From: Sphingomonas sp. Ag1
GTDB lineage: Bacteria > Pseudomonadota > Alphaproteobacteria > Sphingomonadales > Sphingomonadaceae
Length of the DNA: 64,000 nucleotides
Direction: 5' to 3'
Assembly: GCF_000980895.1 (NCBI RefSeq)
Contig: NZ_LAZX01000091.1
Coordinates: 124,001-188,000, forward strand
Numbering within the stretch: position 1 is the first letter of the stretch; each line of letters opens with the position of its first letter. Below are positions 17,349 to 25,894 of this stretch, piece by piece. Made by a program: the position numbers and the translations under genes. The notes beneath the pieces were generated by a model. That model saw only the letters and a program-made list of their open reading frames with translations. It did no database searches and was not told where the DNA came from.

Positions 17349-20300
17349 GTGACAGCGGGAGAGGTCGCACAGCAACGCCGCCGCATGTCCCGGCGGTGGC
17401 TGCTTGTCCTCTTGCTGGTCGTGCTGCTGGGCGTTGCCGCCTTGTGGCTGTCGCGCGTGCCGATCGCCTCGGGCGTCATCGACCGCACGTTCGCCGCAAG
17501 CGATGTTCCCGCGAGCTACCGCATCGACAACCTCGGCGTCCGGCGGCAGCGGCTGACCAATGTCGTGATCGGTGATCCGGCCAATCCCGATTTGGTGGCG
17601 GACTGGATCGAGACGCGGATTGCGCTGCGCGGCGGTGTTCCCACCCTCGATGCGGTGCGCGCCGGCCATGTCCGGCTGCGCGGGCGGCTCGTCGACGGGC
17701 GGCTGTCCCTCGGCGCGATCGATCGCCTCCTGCCGGCGCCGTCCGGCCAGCCCTTCGCGCTGCCGGCGCTCGGTGTTGACGTGGCGGACGCGCGGATGCG
17801 GCTGGAAACGCCGCTCGGCGTCGTCGGCCTTCGCCTGTCGGGGCGCGGCCGGCTCGATCAGGACTTCCGCGGTACACTCGCCGCGGTCGCGCCCGGCGTC
17901 ACCGTCGGCGATTGCGCGATCCAGCGACCGACCGCGTTTCTCGACGTCCGCGTGCGAGAGGCCGCGCCGCACGTCGCCGGCCCGCTTCGCGCCAGGGCCT
18001 TGTCATGCGCCGGCATCCGCGCCGAGCAGCCGGCAGTGCGGCTGGACGCCAGCCTCAACGCCGCGCTGACTCAGTGGAGCGGCAGTGCCGCGCTCCGCAG
18101 CGGCGCGATCGCCGGCAGCGGCGCGCGCGCCGCATCACTGACCGGACAGGTCGATTTCACCGGCGACAAGACCCGGACCGAGGGGCGCGCGCAGCTGCGC
18201 GGCGAGCAGGTGAGCGTCGCCGGCGCCAGCAGCCGCCAGGCCGGGTTCGCCGGCACGTGGCGGCTCGCGAACGGTCGCGCCATCGTGGCCGGCCGTTTCG
18301 ATGGCCAGAACGTCGCGCTTCCCTCGGCGATGCAGCGCCAGCTCGCCGCCGCCGGCGATAGCGCCGCCGGTACCCCGCTCGCGCCGCTCGCGACGGCGGC
18401 TGGCATTGCTCTGGCGCGCGCCGGTGGGGACTTCACCATCACCGGCGAGGCGGCGTTGGGCACCGCCACGAACCGCCCGCTCGCGACGCTGCGCGAGCTC
18501 ACCGTTCGTTCGGCTAGCGGCGCGACCCTGCAGTTCGGCGAGGGCGGGGAAGTGATCCTCGGCCACCGCGCCGGCATCCGCGCCAACGGCACGCTTCGCC
18601 TCGGCGGCGGCGGCTTGCCCGGGGCGACCATCCGCATCGCGCAGCAGCGTCCCGGCGGGCCGATCTCCGGCGGCGCGCGGGTCGCGCCCTATGCGGCCGG
18701 CGGCGCGCGGCTTGCACTCACCCCGGCGCGCTTCACCGCGGCACCCGATGGGCGCACCTCGCTCCAGGCGATCGCCACGCTCACCGGCCCGCTCAGCGGC
18801 GGCGCGGTGGAGGAATTGCGCGTGCCGCTGGCGGCGCAGCTCGACGAGCATGGCGCGCTGACCCTCAACCGCGCCTGCGCCGACGCCTCCTTCACCCGCC
18901 TCGCCCTGTCGGGGCTCGCATTGCGCAACATCCGCCTCGCGCTGTGCCCGGTGGACGGCGCGATGTTCCGCCTCGGCCGGGGCGGCGTCGGCGGGGGCAT
19001 CGCCATCGCCAGCCCGCAACTCACCGGCACGCTGGGCGGAACGCCACTGCAGCTCCGCGCCGCGCGTGCCGAATGGCGTCACGCCGGCGCATCCTTCGCG
19101 CTCGACGACGTCGCCGCCCGGATCGGCCGCGCCGGCAGCGTGACACAGCTCGATTTCGCCCGGCTGATGGGCCGCGTCGCCTCGGGCAATATCCTCGGCA
19201 CCTTCGCTGGCGGCTCGGGACGGATCGGCGCGGTCCCGCTCCAGCTGGCCGAAGCAGCGGGAGACTGGCGCTTCGCTGCGTCAGTTCTGTCGCTGGATGG
19301 CGCCTTGTCGGTCAGCGACACGGCGGACAGCGCCCGCTTCCGCCCGCTCGCCGCGCGCACCGTGACGCTGCGCCTCGCCGACAACGTCATCACCGCCGAT
19401 GGCGCGCTGTTCGAACCGGCGAAGAACGTGAAGGTCGCCAACGTCGCCATCCGGCATCAGCTGTCGAGCGGGGCCGGCAACGCACGGCTCGATGTTCCCG
19501 GCATCACCTTTGGCGACGGCTTCCAGCCGGAGGAGCTTACTCCGCTGACCTTTGGCGTCATCGCCGATGTGCGCGGCAGCGTGCGCGGCGTGGGGAACAT
19601 CGACTGGTCCCCCGATGGCGTGACCTCGACCGGTACCTTCGCCACCGACCAGCTTGATCTCGCCGCGGCATTCGGCCCGGTTGCCGGGATCAAGGGCCAG
19701 CTTCGCTTCACCGATCTGCTCGCGCTCGAATCGGCGCCGAATCAGACGGTCACCGTCGCGGAGATCAACCCCGGCGTCGCGGTGACCGACGGCGTGATCG
19801 ACTATCAACTGCTGCGCGACTTGCGGGTGAAGGTGAATGGCGGCGTCTGGCCCTTCGCTTCCGGCACGCTCACGCTGCGCCCGACGCTGCTCGATTTTTC
19901 CTCCCCGCAGGAACGCCACATGACCTTCCTGATCGAGGGGATGGAGGCGCGCCACTTTCTGCAGAAGTTCGATTTCAAGAATCTCGACGCGACCGGCGTG
20001 GCTGATGGCGTCCTGCCGATGATCTTCGACCAGAGCGGCGGGCGAATCGAAGACGGCCGGCTGGTGATGCGCGAGGGCGGCGGCAGCATCGCCTATCTCG
20101 GCGAACTGACCGAGGAGGATCTGGGCACCTGGGGCAATATCGCGTTCCAGGCGCTTCGCTCGCTTCGCTACCGCAATCTGGAGCTGGTGATGAACGGCCC
20201 ACTCGCCGGCGAAATGGTGACCGAGGTCAAGTTCGCCGGGATCAGCCAGGGGGAGGGGGCGAAGTCGAACTTCCTCGTCCGCCGCCTGCAGAAACTGCCC

Positions 20301-20504
20301 TTCGTGTTCAACATCCGCATCACCGCGCCCTTCCGCGGCTTGATCGATTCGGTTGCCAGCTTCTACGATCCCAAGCGGCTGATCGACCGCAACCTGCCCG
20401 CCCTCATCGAAGAACAGAACCGGCGTGCCCAACCGCTCCCGAACCAGCCGCCCGCCCGCCAGCCACCCGCCATTCAGCCCTCCGCAAGCGAGATGATGCC
20501 ATGA
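17349..20504 (+). CDS. ydbH: YdbH-type AsmA-like lipid-transport protein
   Basis: A 1051-residue envelope protein with a basic N-terminus and one membrane anchor (WLLVLLLVVLLGVAALWL, near residues 17-36), followed by a very long run of short beta-strands. The C-terminal part (FLIEGMEARHFLQKFDFKNL onward, GVADGVLPMIFDQSGGRIEDG) matches the dicarboxylate-transport/YdbH domain. In E. coli, YdbH is one of three AsmA-like proteins, with TamB and YhdP, that form hydrophobic grooves to carry phospholipid between inner and outer membrane. The GTG at 17349 follows AAGGGG with a 5-base gap; an earlier GTG at 17316 and an ATG at 17385 are alternatives. It is translationally coupled (ATGA) to the YnbE-like gene. 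Confidence 0.85.
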   Translation: MTAGEVAQQRRRMSRRWLLVLLLVVLLGVAALWLSRVPIASGVIDRTFAASDVPASYRIDNLGVRRQRLTNVVIGDPANPDLVADWIETRIALRGGVPTLDAVRAGHVRLRGRLVDGRLSLGAIDRLLPAPSGQPFALPALGVDVADARMRLETPLGVVGLRLSGRGRLDQDFRGTLAAVAPGVTVGDCAIQRPTAFLDVRVREAAPHVAGPLRARALSCAGIRAEQPAVRLDASLNAALTQWSGSAALRSGAIAGSGARAASLTGQVDFTGDKTRTEGRAQLRGEQVSVAGASSRQAGFAGTWRLANGRAIVAGRFDGQNVALPSAMQRQLAAAGDSAAGTPLAPLATAAGIALARAGGDFTITGEAALGTATNRPLATLRELTVRSASGATLQFGEGGEVILGHRAGIRANGTLRLGGGGLPGATIRIAQQRPGGPISGGARVAPYAAGGARLALTPARFTAAPDGRTSLQAIATLTGPLSGGAVEELRVPLAAQLDEHGALTLNRACADASFTRLALSGLALRNIRLALCPVDGAMFRLGRGGVGGGIAIASPQLTGTLGGTPLQLRAARAEWRHAGASFALDDVAARIGRAGSVTQLDFARLMGRVASGNILGTFAGGSGRIGAVPLQLAEAAGDWRFAASVLSLDGALSVSDTADSARFRPLAARTVTLRLADNVITADGALFEPAKNVKVANVAIRHQLSSGAGNARLDVPGITFGDGFQPEELTPLTFGVIADVRGSVRGVGNIDWSPDGVTSTGTFATDQLDLAAAFGPVAGIKGQLRFTDLLALESAPNQTVTVAEINPGVAVTDGVIDYQLLRDLRVKVNGGVWPFASGTLTLRPTLLDFSSPQERHMTFLIEGMEARHFLQKFDFKNLDATGVADGVLPMIFDQSGGRIEDGRLVMREGGGSIAYLGELTEEDLGTWGNIAFQALRSLRYRNLELVMNGPLAGEMVTEVKFAGISQGEGAKSNFLVRRLQKLPFVFNIRITAPFRGLIDSVASFYDPKRLIDRNLPALIEEQNRRAQPLPNQPPARQPPAIQPSASEMMP

Positions 20505-20722
20505 ACGAAACGTTGAACATTGATGGAGGGCGCACGATCTCTGCAATGCTGAAGGGGAAGGTCCTGGCGGCAATGGTGCTGGCCACGGGGGCGTGCGTGA
20601 ACGTCTCCGCGCCGGACAAGCCGATCGTGATCAACCTCAATATCAGCGTCACGCAGGAGGTGGTGTATCGCCTCGACAGCGAGGCCAAATCGCTGATCAA
20701 GCAGAATCCGGGGATCTTTTGA
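20501..20722 (+). CDS. ynbE: YnbE-like lipoprotein
   Basis: A 73-residue protein with a hydrophobic signal (MLKGKVLAAMVLATGAC) and a candidate lipidated Cys at residue 32; the residues before it (TGA-C) are a loose lipobox. The mature part (APDKPIVINLNISVTQEVVY) matches the E. coli outer-membrane lipoprotein YnbE, which extends the YdbH groove by beta-strand stacking. The ATG at 20501 overlaps the ydbH stop. An internal ATG at 20546 would start exactly at the signal peptide and may be the true start, as the first 15 residues are polar. Confidence 0.82.
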   Translation: MNETLNIDGGRTISAMLKGKVLAAMVLATGACVNVSAPDKPIVINLNISVTQEVVYRLDSEAKSLIKQNPGIF

Positions 20723-20723
20723 C

Positions 20724-21104
20724 ATGACGAAGAAGGTGATGTGGATGGTTGCGGGGGCGCTGGCGCTCAGCGGCGTGTCGAGCGTTGCCTTGGCGCAGCG
20801 TGATCCGGCCTATGCGGCGGCGCGTGCGGCGGGTCAGGTCGGGGAACAGCCGGACGGCTATCTCGGCGTGGTCGGCGCCGGCAATGCGGAGCTGCGCGCG
20901 CTGGTCAACGCGATCAATATCCAGCGCAAGGCCGCCTATACGCAAAAGGCGCAGGCATCGGGCGCGACCGTGGAGCAGCTCGCCTTCACCAGCGGCTGCA
21001 ACCTCATCCAGCAGACTCAGGCAGGTGAGAAGTACCGTACGCCGGATGGCGTGTGGCAGACTCGCGGGGCCGGTGCGCCGACCCGCGATCCGCGCTGCAT
21101 CTGA
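20724..21104 (+). CDS. ydbL: YdbL-like periplasmic protein (DUF1318)
   Basis: A 126-residue exported protein with signal peptide MTKKVMWMVAGALALSGVSSVALA. The mature part has the DUF1318 layout (AAARAAGQVGEQPDGYLGVV; ALVNAINIQRKAAY) and ends with a DGVWQTR-type tail. In E. coli YdbL acts with YdbH and YnbE and is thought to chaperone assembly of the YnbE strand. It follows ynbE after one base, so the order ydbH-ynbE-ydbL is fully kept. A terminal Cys pair (C-N...RC) at residues about 93 and 125 is not something I can assign. Confidence 0.85.
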   Translation: MTKKVMWMVAGALALSGVSSVALAQRDPAYAAARAAGQVGEQPDGYLGVVGAGNAELRALVNAINIQRKAAYTQKAQASGATVEQLAFTSGCNLIQQTQAGEKYRTPDGVWQTRGAGAPTRDPRCI

Positions 21105-21174
21105 GTCGGCCCCAAATGCGCCCGCTAACGGGCTGATAAGGTGCCGGCGAAGGGGGGCAGGGGGTGGCCAAGTG

Positions 21175-21203
21175 TTGACACCCCCGGACCCCCCGGCTAA
21201 CCG
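21175..21203 (+). promoter_or_regulatory. Possible promoter of the F0 operon
   Basis: TTGACA at 21175-21180 is a perfect -35 hexamer; 17 bases later TAACCG could serve as a poor -10. It lies 70 bases before atpI. The weak -10 makes this tentative. Confidence 0.3.
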
Positions 21204-21272
21204 GACGGCGCCTTGGCGGGCTCGCCACTTGGCTTCTTCGCGCCTGCCCAACGAATATTGGGGAGTGCGCGA

Positions 21273-21590
21273 ATGGTCGAGAAAGAGCCCGGACCAGACT
21301 CCCTCGGCAACGATGCACGCCTCACCTCGCTCGATGAGCGGTTGAAGGCGGCGCAGGCGGACGAGGCGAGCCGGACAAAGGCGAGCGCGGTGGAATCCGA
21401 CGGCGGTTATCGCCTCGGAAACCGTGTGCTCGCCGAATTGACCGGGGGAATGGTCGGCGGCGCGCTGATCGGTTGGGTGATCGACCGATTTGCGGGCACG
21501 CAGCCCTGGGGTCTGCTCGTGATGCTCGCCCTCGGGACGATCGCCGCGTTCAGAAACATCATTCGGATTTCGACCAAGCGCCCGAAGTGA
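21273..21590 (+). CDS. atpI: ATP synthase protein I (AtpI/AtpZ-like)
   Basis: A 105-residue protein with a charged N-terminus (RLTSLDERLKAAQADEASR) and two transmembrane helices (LAELTGGMVGGALIGWVIDRF; GLLVMLALGTIAAFRNI). It is the usual first gene of alphaproteobacterial F0 operons and helps assemble the c-ring or transport Mg2+; it is not part of the mature enzyme. The start at 21273 follows GGGGAG; an in-frame codon at 21213 would add 20 residues without support. atpB follows after 32 bases. Confidence 0.87.
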   Translation: MVEKEPGPDSLGNDARLTSLDERLKAAQADEASRTKASAVESDGGYRLGNRVLAELTGGMVGGALIGWVIDRFAGTQPWGLLVMLALGTIAAFRNIIRISTKRPK

Positions 21591-21622
21591 CAATCGGGCG
21601 CTTTCGTTAGGGAAATACAGGC

Positions 21623-22411
21623 GTGGCGGAAGGCGGCGGCAAGATCGATCCGATGCACCAGTTTCTGGTGGAGCCGTTGTTCGGCACCCAGGACTGGCAG
21701 ATTGCCGGATACAATATTGCCTTTACGAACTCGGCCATGTGGATGGCCGTGGCCACGATCGTGCTGATCGGCTTCATGTCGCTCGGCACGAAGGGCAAGG
21801 TTGTGCCGACGCGCGGCCAGATGATGGTGGAGGGCTTCGTGCGCTTCATCGACAACATGCTGGCGCAGAACATCGGACCGGAAGGGAAGCGCTATGTTCC
21901 CTACGTTTTCTCGCTGTTCATGTTCATCCTGTTCGCCAACGTGCTCGGCCTGCTGCCGCTCGGCGTGATCGGCGTCCATCCCTTCACCTTCACCAGCCAC
22001 TTCACCATCACCGGGATCCTCGCGATCCTGTCGTTCGCGATCGTGCTGGTGGTCGGCTTCTATCGCCACGGCCTTCACTTCTTCAGTCTGTTCGTGCCGC
22101 ACGGCACGCCCTGGTGGCTGCTGCCGGTCATCCCGCTGATCGAGTTCGTCTCGTTCATGGTGCGCCCGTTCAGCCTTGGCCTGCGACTGTTCGTCGCGAT
22201 GACCGCCGGGCACATCCTGCTGAAGGTGCTGGCCGGGTTCGTCGTCAACGCCGGCAACGCTGGCCTGGGCGTCGGCCTTCTGGTGGGCATCCCCAGCTTC
22301 GGCCTGATGGTCGGCATCTCGGCGCTCGAACTGCTCGTCGCCGGCATCCAGGCCTATGTCTTTGCGCTGTTGACCTCGCTGTATCTCAACGATGCGGTCA
22401 ACCTGCACTGA
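21623..22411 (+). CDS. atpB: F0F1 ATP synthase subunit a
   Basis: A 262-residue membrane subunit forming the proton half-channels next to the c-ring. The essential Arg is in FSLGLRLFVAM (R188), followed by GHILLKVLAGF, and the final helix carries the usual FELLVAGIQAYVFALL-type block (here ALELLVAGIQAYVFALLTSL). The GTG start at 21623 gives MAEGGGKIDPMHQFLVEPLF, the expected N-terminus. It lies within the I-a-c-b'-b order. F1 genes are not in this window, in line with the split atp operons of Alphaproteobacteria. Confidence 0.95.
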   Translation: MAEGGGKIDPMHQFLVEPLFGTQDWQIAGYNIAFTNSAMWMAVATIVLIGFMSLGTKGKVVPTRGQMMVEGFVRFIDNMLAQNIGPEGKRYVPYVFSLFMFILFANVLGLLPLGVIGVHPFTFTSHFTITGILAILSFAIVLVVGFYRHGLHFFSLFVPHGTPWWLLPVIPLIEFVSFMVRPFSLGLRLFVAMTAGHILLKVLAGFVVNAGNAGLGVGLLVGIPSFGLMVGISALELLVAGIQAYVFALLTSLYLNDAVNLH

Positions 22412-22462
22412 GTTTTCACCTGTTTTTTCCAACCATCTGATTTTTGATAGGGAGTTACTGAA

Positions 22463-22690
22463 ATGGACGCAGAAGCCGCAAAGCTGCTCGGCGCCGGTCT
22501 CGCGGCCGTTGGTGCTGGCCTCGCCTCGCTCGGCGTGGGCAACGTGTTCGGCAAGTTCCTCGAAGGCGCGCTGCGCAATCCGGGTGCGGCAGACGCGCAG
22601 CAGGGCCGTCTGTTCATCGGCTTCGCCGGTGCGGAACTTCTCGGTCTGCTGTCGTTCGTCGTGGCGATGATCCTGGTGTTCGTCGCCTAA
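22463..22690 (+). CDS. atpE: F0F1 ATP synthase subunit c
   Basis: A 75-residue hairpin of two transmembrane helices. The polar loop is ARNP-like (EGALRNPGAADAQQG) and the proton-binding carboxylate is E58 in FIGFAGAELLGLLSF. The first helix has the Gly-rich pattern needed for ring packing (GAGLAAVGAGLASLGVG). Many copies form the rotating ring. The upstream spacer to atpB is 51 bases with GGGAG before the start, which fits the higher expression needed for this subunit. Confidence 0.96.
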   Translation: MDAEAAKLLGAGLAAVGAGLASLGVGNVFGKFLEGALRNPGAADAQQGRLFIGFAGAELLGLLSFVVAMILVFVA

Positions 22691-22746
22691 CATGATCCTT
22701 GACGGGGCCGGCGCGTGACGCTGGCCCTGTTCAGGCAGGATTTTCG

Positions 22747-23241
22747 ATGCCTCAGATTTCCCAACTTGCCGCGACATGGGCGTCCCAGCTCTTCTGGCTG
22801 GTGATCACCTTTGGCATCGTCTTCTTCGTCGTGGGCCGCGGCATGCTGCCCAAGGTGCAGAAGACGATCGATTCGCGCGATCGCTCGATCGCGGCTGATC
22901 TCGCCGCCGCCTCGGCTGCGCGTGACGCTGCCGACAAGGTGGAAGCCGACTGGCGCGTGCGCGACCAGGCCAACCGTGAAAAGGCGCAGGCGCTCGTCGC
23001 TGAGGCGCGTCAGCGGGCGGCCAAGGCTACCGAGAAACGGCTGTCGCTGGCTGCCGCCGATCAGGCGCAGCAGATCGCGGCCGCTGAGGCGGATATCAAG
23101 GCGGCCACGGAACGTGCGCTGGGCGAGATCGAGACGATCGCCGCCGAAGCGGCGCAGGAGATCGTGGCCCGCGTGTCCGGCATCCAGGTGTCGACCGACG
23201 AAGCGAGGGGCGCCGTGAAGGCGTCGATGGCGAATGGCTGA
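22747..23241 (+). CDS. atpF2: F0F1 ATP synthase subunit b'
   Basis: A 164-residue stator subunit: one N-terminal membrane helix (MPQISQLAATWASQLFWLVI onward) and a long charged helix (KKVQKTIDSRDRSIAADLAA region; EARQRAAKATEKRL). The position directly after atpE and the short C-terminus identify it as b' rather than b. The ATG at 22747 is chosen because it begins the canonical MPQ-S-L start; an in-frame codon at 22699 lies in the intergenic spacer. It overlaps the b gene by 8 bases. Confidence 0.9.
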   Translation: MPQISQLAATWASQLFWLVITFGIVFFVVGRGMLPKVQKTIDSRDRSIAADLAAASAARDAADKVEADWRVRDQANREKAQALVAEARQRAAKATEKRLSLAAADQAQQIAAAEADIKAATERALGEIETIAAEAAQEIVARVSGIQVSTDEARGAVKASMANG

Positions 23242-23884
23242 GTTCATCATCCTCTCCGCCGCGACCGGCGGTTCCGCCCAGGTCGCCGAAAACCTCGCCC
23301 ATGCGGCCGAGGCAGAGGGCATGACCGCCGAGGGGACCGAGGCGCTCAGCACCTCGATCGCCGAGGGCGGCCCGGATCACCACGTTGATCCGTCGCTGTT
23401 CGGCTTTGCCAATGGCACGGTGATCGTGTCGCTGGCGATGCTGGTGCTCATCATCATTCTTCTGGCGAAGAAGGTACCGGCCATGCTGGTCGGCGGCCTC
23501 GATCGCCAGATCGCCGGCATCCGCCAGCAGCTTGACGAGGCAAAGGCGCTTCGTGCCGAGGCTGAGGCGCTGCGCGACGAATATGCCCGCAAGATCGCCG
23601 ACGCGGAAAAGACCGCGGCCGAGATGGCGGAGCAGGCCAATCACGAGGCGGAAGTCATCGTGGCCCAGGCTCGGGTCGATGCCGACGAACTCGTGAACCG
23701 CCGCGCAAAGATGGCTCAGGACAAGATCGCAGCGGCTGAACGCGCCGCGGTGAACGAGGTTCGTGCCCGCGCCGCCGTCGCGGCAGCGGACGCCGCGTCG
23801 ACGCTGATCGCCGACCGTCTCGGCCCTGATGCCGACCGCGCGCTGGTCAACCGCACGATTGCCGGGATCGGTCGCCTGAACTGA
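23234..23884 (+). CDS. atpF: F0F1 ATP synthase subunit b
   Basis: A 216-residue stator subunit. The first 55 residues are a polar lead (AATGGSAQVAENLAHAAEAE) before the membrane helix (FGFANGTVIVSLAMLVLIII, shortened) and a long heptad-rich helix (LDEAKALRAEAEALRDEYAR). The extended N-terminus is longer than in E. coli b but is common in this order. With b' it forms the heterodimeric stalk to F1. The gene overlaps b' by 8 bases and is followed by a strong bidirectional terminator. Confidence 0.9.
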   Translation: MAEFIILSAATGGSAQVAENLAHAAEAEGMTAEGTEALSTSIAEGGPDHHVDPSLFGFANGTVIVSLAMLVLIIILLAKKVPAMLVGGLDRQIAGIRQQLDEAKALRAEAEALRDEYARKIADAEKTAAEMAEQANHEAEVIVAQARVDADELVNRRAKMAQDKIAAAERAAVNEVRARAAVAAADAASTLIADRLGPDADRALVNRTIAGIGRLN

Positions 23885-23922
23885 TCGCCTGAACAGGCAG
23901 CGGATCAGGACTGACCGCCAAG

Positions 23923-23951
23923 CGGCCGCATCTCTCAGATGCGGCCGTTTT
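23923..23951. terminator. Rho-independent terminator after the F0 operon
   Basis: A perfect 11-bp stem (CGGCCGCATCT / AGATGCGGCCG) with a 3-base loop is followed by TTTT. It sits between the convergent atpF and AI-2E transporter genes and probably serves both. Confidence 0.85.
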
Positions 23952-23952
23952 G

Positions 23953-25002
23953 CTATGTGGCGCCATCCGCCGCCGGTTCCGAAGCCTTCGCCTTTCGACC
24001 ACCGCTCAGGTCATCGTTCAACCACAACACCCGCACCATCACGAACGCCGCGACGGTGAGCGGCCCGCCCAGGAGGATGCCGAGTGGCCCGAACAAGGCG
24101 CCGAACAGGAAGATGGCAAAAAGCGTGATAGCCGGCGGGATCGACACCGACTTGCGCATCACCAGCGGCTCCAGGATGTTCCCCTCCGACTGCTGCACGA
24201 CGAGGTAGAAGCCCGCGGTCAGCGCAGCGGTCTCAATCCCCATCGTCAGCGCAATCAGCACCCCGGGGATGGCGGCGGCAATCGGCCCGATCAGCGGCAC
24301 GAACTCCAGCAGCCCGGCGATCAGTCCCAGTGCGAAGGCCGATGGCACGCCGATCACCGACAGGCCGACGCCCGTCACGACCCCGACCAGCAGCATCAGC
24401 AGGATCTGTCCGATCAGCCACGCGCGCAGCGAATCGCCTGTCTGATCGATCGCCCGGGTTGCGCGCCGCTGCGCGCTCGCCGGCAGCAGCCGCAGCGCGC
24501 CGCGGCGATAGGTATCGGGCGACAGCGCGAGATAGATCCCGCCCAGCACCGCCAGCGCGAGGCCCGAAGCGGCGCTGACCACCACGCTGATGACCGACTG
24601 TGCGATCGAGGCGATCGTCGCCCCCTCCGGCATGAAGCGATCGACCAGCTGGTCGAGCCGCTCGGCGCCCACCGTATCGACCAGCGTATCCCACGCCCCG
24701 GGCAGCATGTTCGCCAATGCGCTGATCTGGGTCGACACTTCCTGCCCGAACAGCCCGACCGCGCCTATCACCACCACGGCGATGATCACGGTGGCGAGCG
24801 ACAATGCGATGCCATCGCCCATCGGCACGACCCGTTGCAGCGCGCGGGCAAAGGCCCGGAGGATCACCGCAGTGATGACCGCCGCGAACACCAGCAACAC
24901 CGCATCCCGCAGCTTCCAGACAAGCAGGGCGAGGCTGACGAGGCCGATCGCGACGATGGTCTTCAGGGCGAAGTCGGCAATGGCCTCCCGGTCGATCTGC
25001 AT
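23953..25002 (-). CDS. AI-2E family transporter
   Basis: A 349-residue membrane protein of the AI-2E exporter family (PF01594 type). About eight hydrophobic segments are visible, including IVAIGLVSLALLVWKLRDAV and LLVFAAVITAVILRAFARAL, and the conserved C-terminal helices GLIAGLLEFVPLIGPIAAAI and GALFGPLGILLGGPLTVAAF. Family members export AI-2 or act as Na+/H+ antiporters, or have unknown cargo; the sequence does not decide. A good ribosome binding site (AGGAACAGG) precedes the start at 25002. It is divergent from the TIGR02117 gene. Confidence 0.85.
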   Translation of the reverse strand: MQIDREAIADFALKTIVAIGLVSLALLVWKLRDAVLLVFAAVITAVILRAFARALQRVVPMGDGIALSLATVIIAVVVIGAVGLFGQEVSTQISALANMLPGAWDTLVDTVGAERLDQLVDRFMPEGATIASIAQSVISVVVSAASGLALAVLGGIYLALSPDTYRRGALRLLPASAQRRATRAIDQTGDSLRAWLIGQILLMLLVGVVTGVGLSVIGVPSAFALGLIAGLLEFVPLIGPIAAAIPGVLIALTMGIETAALTAGFYLVVQQSEGNILEPLVMRKSVSIPPAITLFAIFLFGALFGPLGILLGGPLTVAAFVMVRVLWLNDDLSGGRKAKASEPAADGAT

Positions 25003-25166
25003 CCTGTTCCTTGTTTTCGGGTCATTCGACCGACCCTGCGGTGTCGGTCGCCCTGGTAAGCGCTTTCCGGATCGACCAACGCCCGTCGCCGCGCGGTGTT
25101 GCAGCGATGGGAAACAGCGGCCGGCCCGGGGTGTGCTGCGCCGCGCCGGCTGGTACGGTCCCCGCG

Positions 25167-25826
25167 ATGCGCCGTCGCCCGCTCCTCATCCTGGTTACCG
25201 TGGTGCTGGCGCTGGTCGCCTATCCGCTCGCCGGGCTGGTCGGGGGCGCGCTTCCCGCCAACCGCGACTGGGTGGCGCCCCCGCAGGGCATCACCCTCTA
25301 TGTCGAATCCAACGGCATCCACACCGGCATCATCATGCCCAAGGTCGCCGCTGGCGTGGACTGGCGCCCGTATTTTCCCGCCCGCGACCTGCGCGATCCG
25401 CGCTTCGCCGCTTACGATCACGTATTGGTCGGCTGGGGGGAGCATGACTTCTACCTTGAGACGCCGACCTGGGCCGATCTGCGGCCCGGCGTCGTCGTGG
25501 CCGCGGCGATCGGCAGCAATCGCACCCTGGTCCATGTCGATCACCTGCCGGCCCCGTCGCCGACGGGGGAGGCCCGCCGGCTGGTCGTGACGCCCGCGCA
25601 ATATCGCCGGCTCGCCGCCTTCATCCAGGCGTCGCTGGTGCCGGGCGGGGCGCATTATCCCGGCTATTTCGGCAATGACGCCTTCTATGAGGCGCGCGGC
25701 CGCTACGACGCCATCCACACCTGCAACGCCTGGGTGGGGGAGGCGCTTCGCTTCGCCGGCGTCAGGGTCGGGCGCTGGACGCCATTCCCCGCCACCGTGA
25801 TGTGGTGGTTCCCTCGACACGACTAA
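25167..25826 (+). CDS. TIGR02117 family (DUF2459) protein
   Basis: A 219-residue exported or membrane-anchored protein (MRRRPLLILVTVVLALVAYP). Family landmarks are LYVESNGIHTGIIMP, YDHVLVGWGEHDFYLETPTW (split: VGWGEHDFY and ETPTW), YFGNDAFYEARGRY and HTCNAWVGEALRFAGV. It belongs to the conserved hypothetical family TIGR02117. The His and Cys in NGIHTG and HTCNAWV resemble a permuted papain-like active site, but this is inference. The start at 25167 gives the signal-anchor; the frame is open 52 codons further upstream with no family character. Confidence 0.8.
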   Translation: MRRRPLLILVTVVLALVAYPLAGLVGGALPANRDWVAPPQGITLYVESNGIHTGIIMPKVAAGVDWRPYFPARDLRDPRFAAYDHVLVGWGEHDFYLETPTWADLRPGVVVAAAIGSNRTLVHVDHLPAPSPTGEARRLVVTPAQYRRLAAFIQASLVPGGAHYPGYFGNDAFYEARGRYDAIHTCNAWVGEALRFAGVRVGRWTPFPATVMWWFPRHD

Positions 25827-25859
25827 GGCAAGGCCCGGATTGTCCTCGCCGTTTTTCGC

Positions 25860-25873
25860 GGTAAACGGTTACA
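25860..25873 (+). promoter_or_regulatory. Putative LacI-family operator
   Basis: GGTAAACGGTTACA has symmetric GTAA/TTAC arms around a central CG, the hallmark of LacI-family operators. It lies 22 bases before the ATG of the sugar transporter gene. Confidence 0.5.
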
Positions 25874-25894
25874 TGTTCTCGGAGGGGATTTTTC

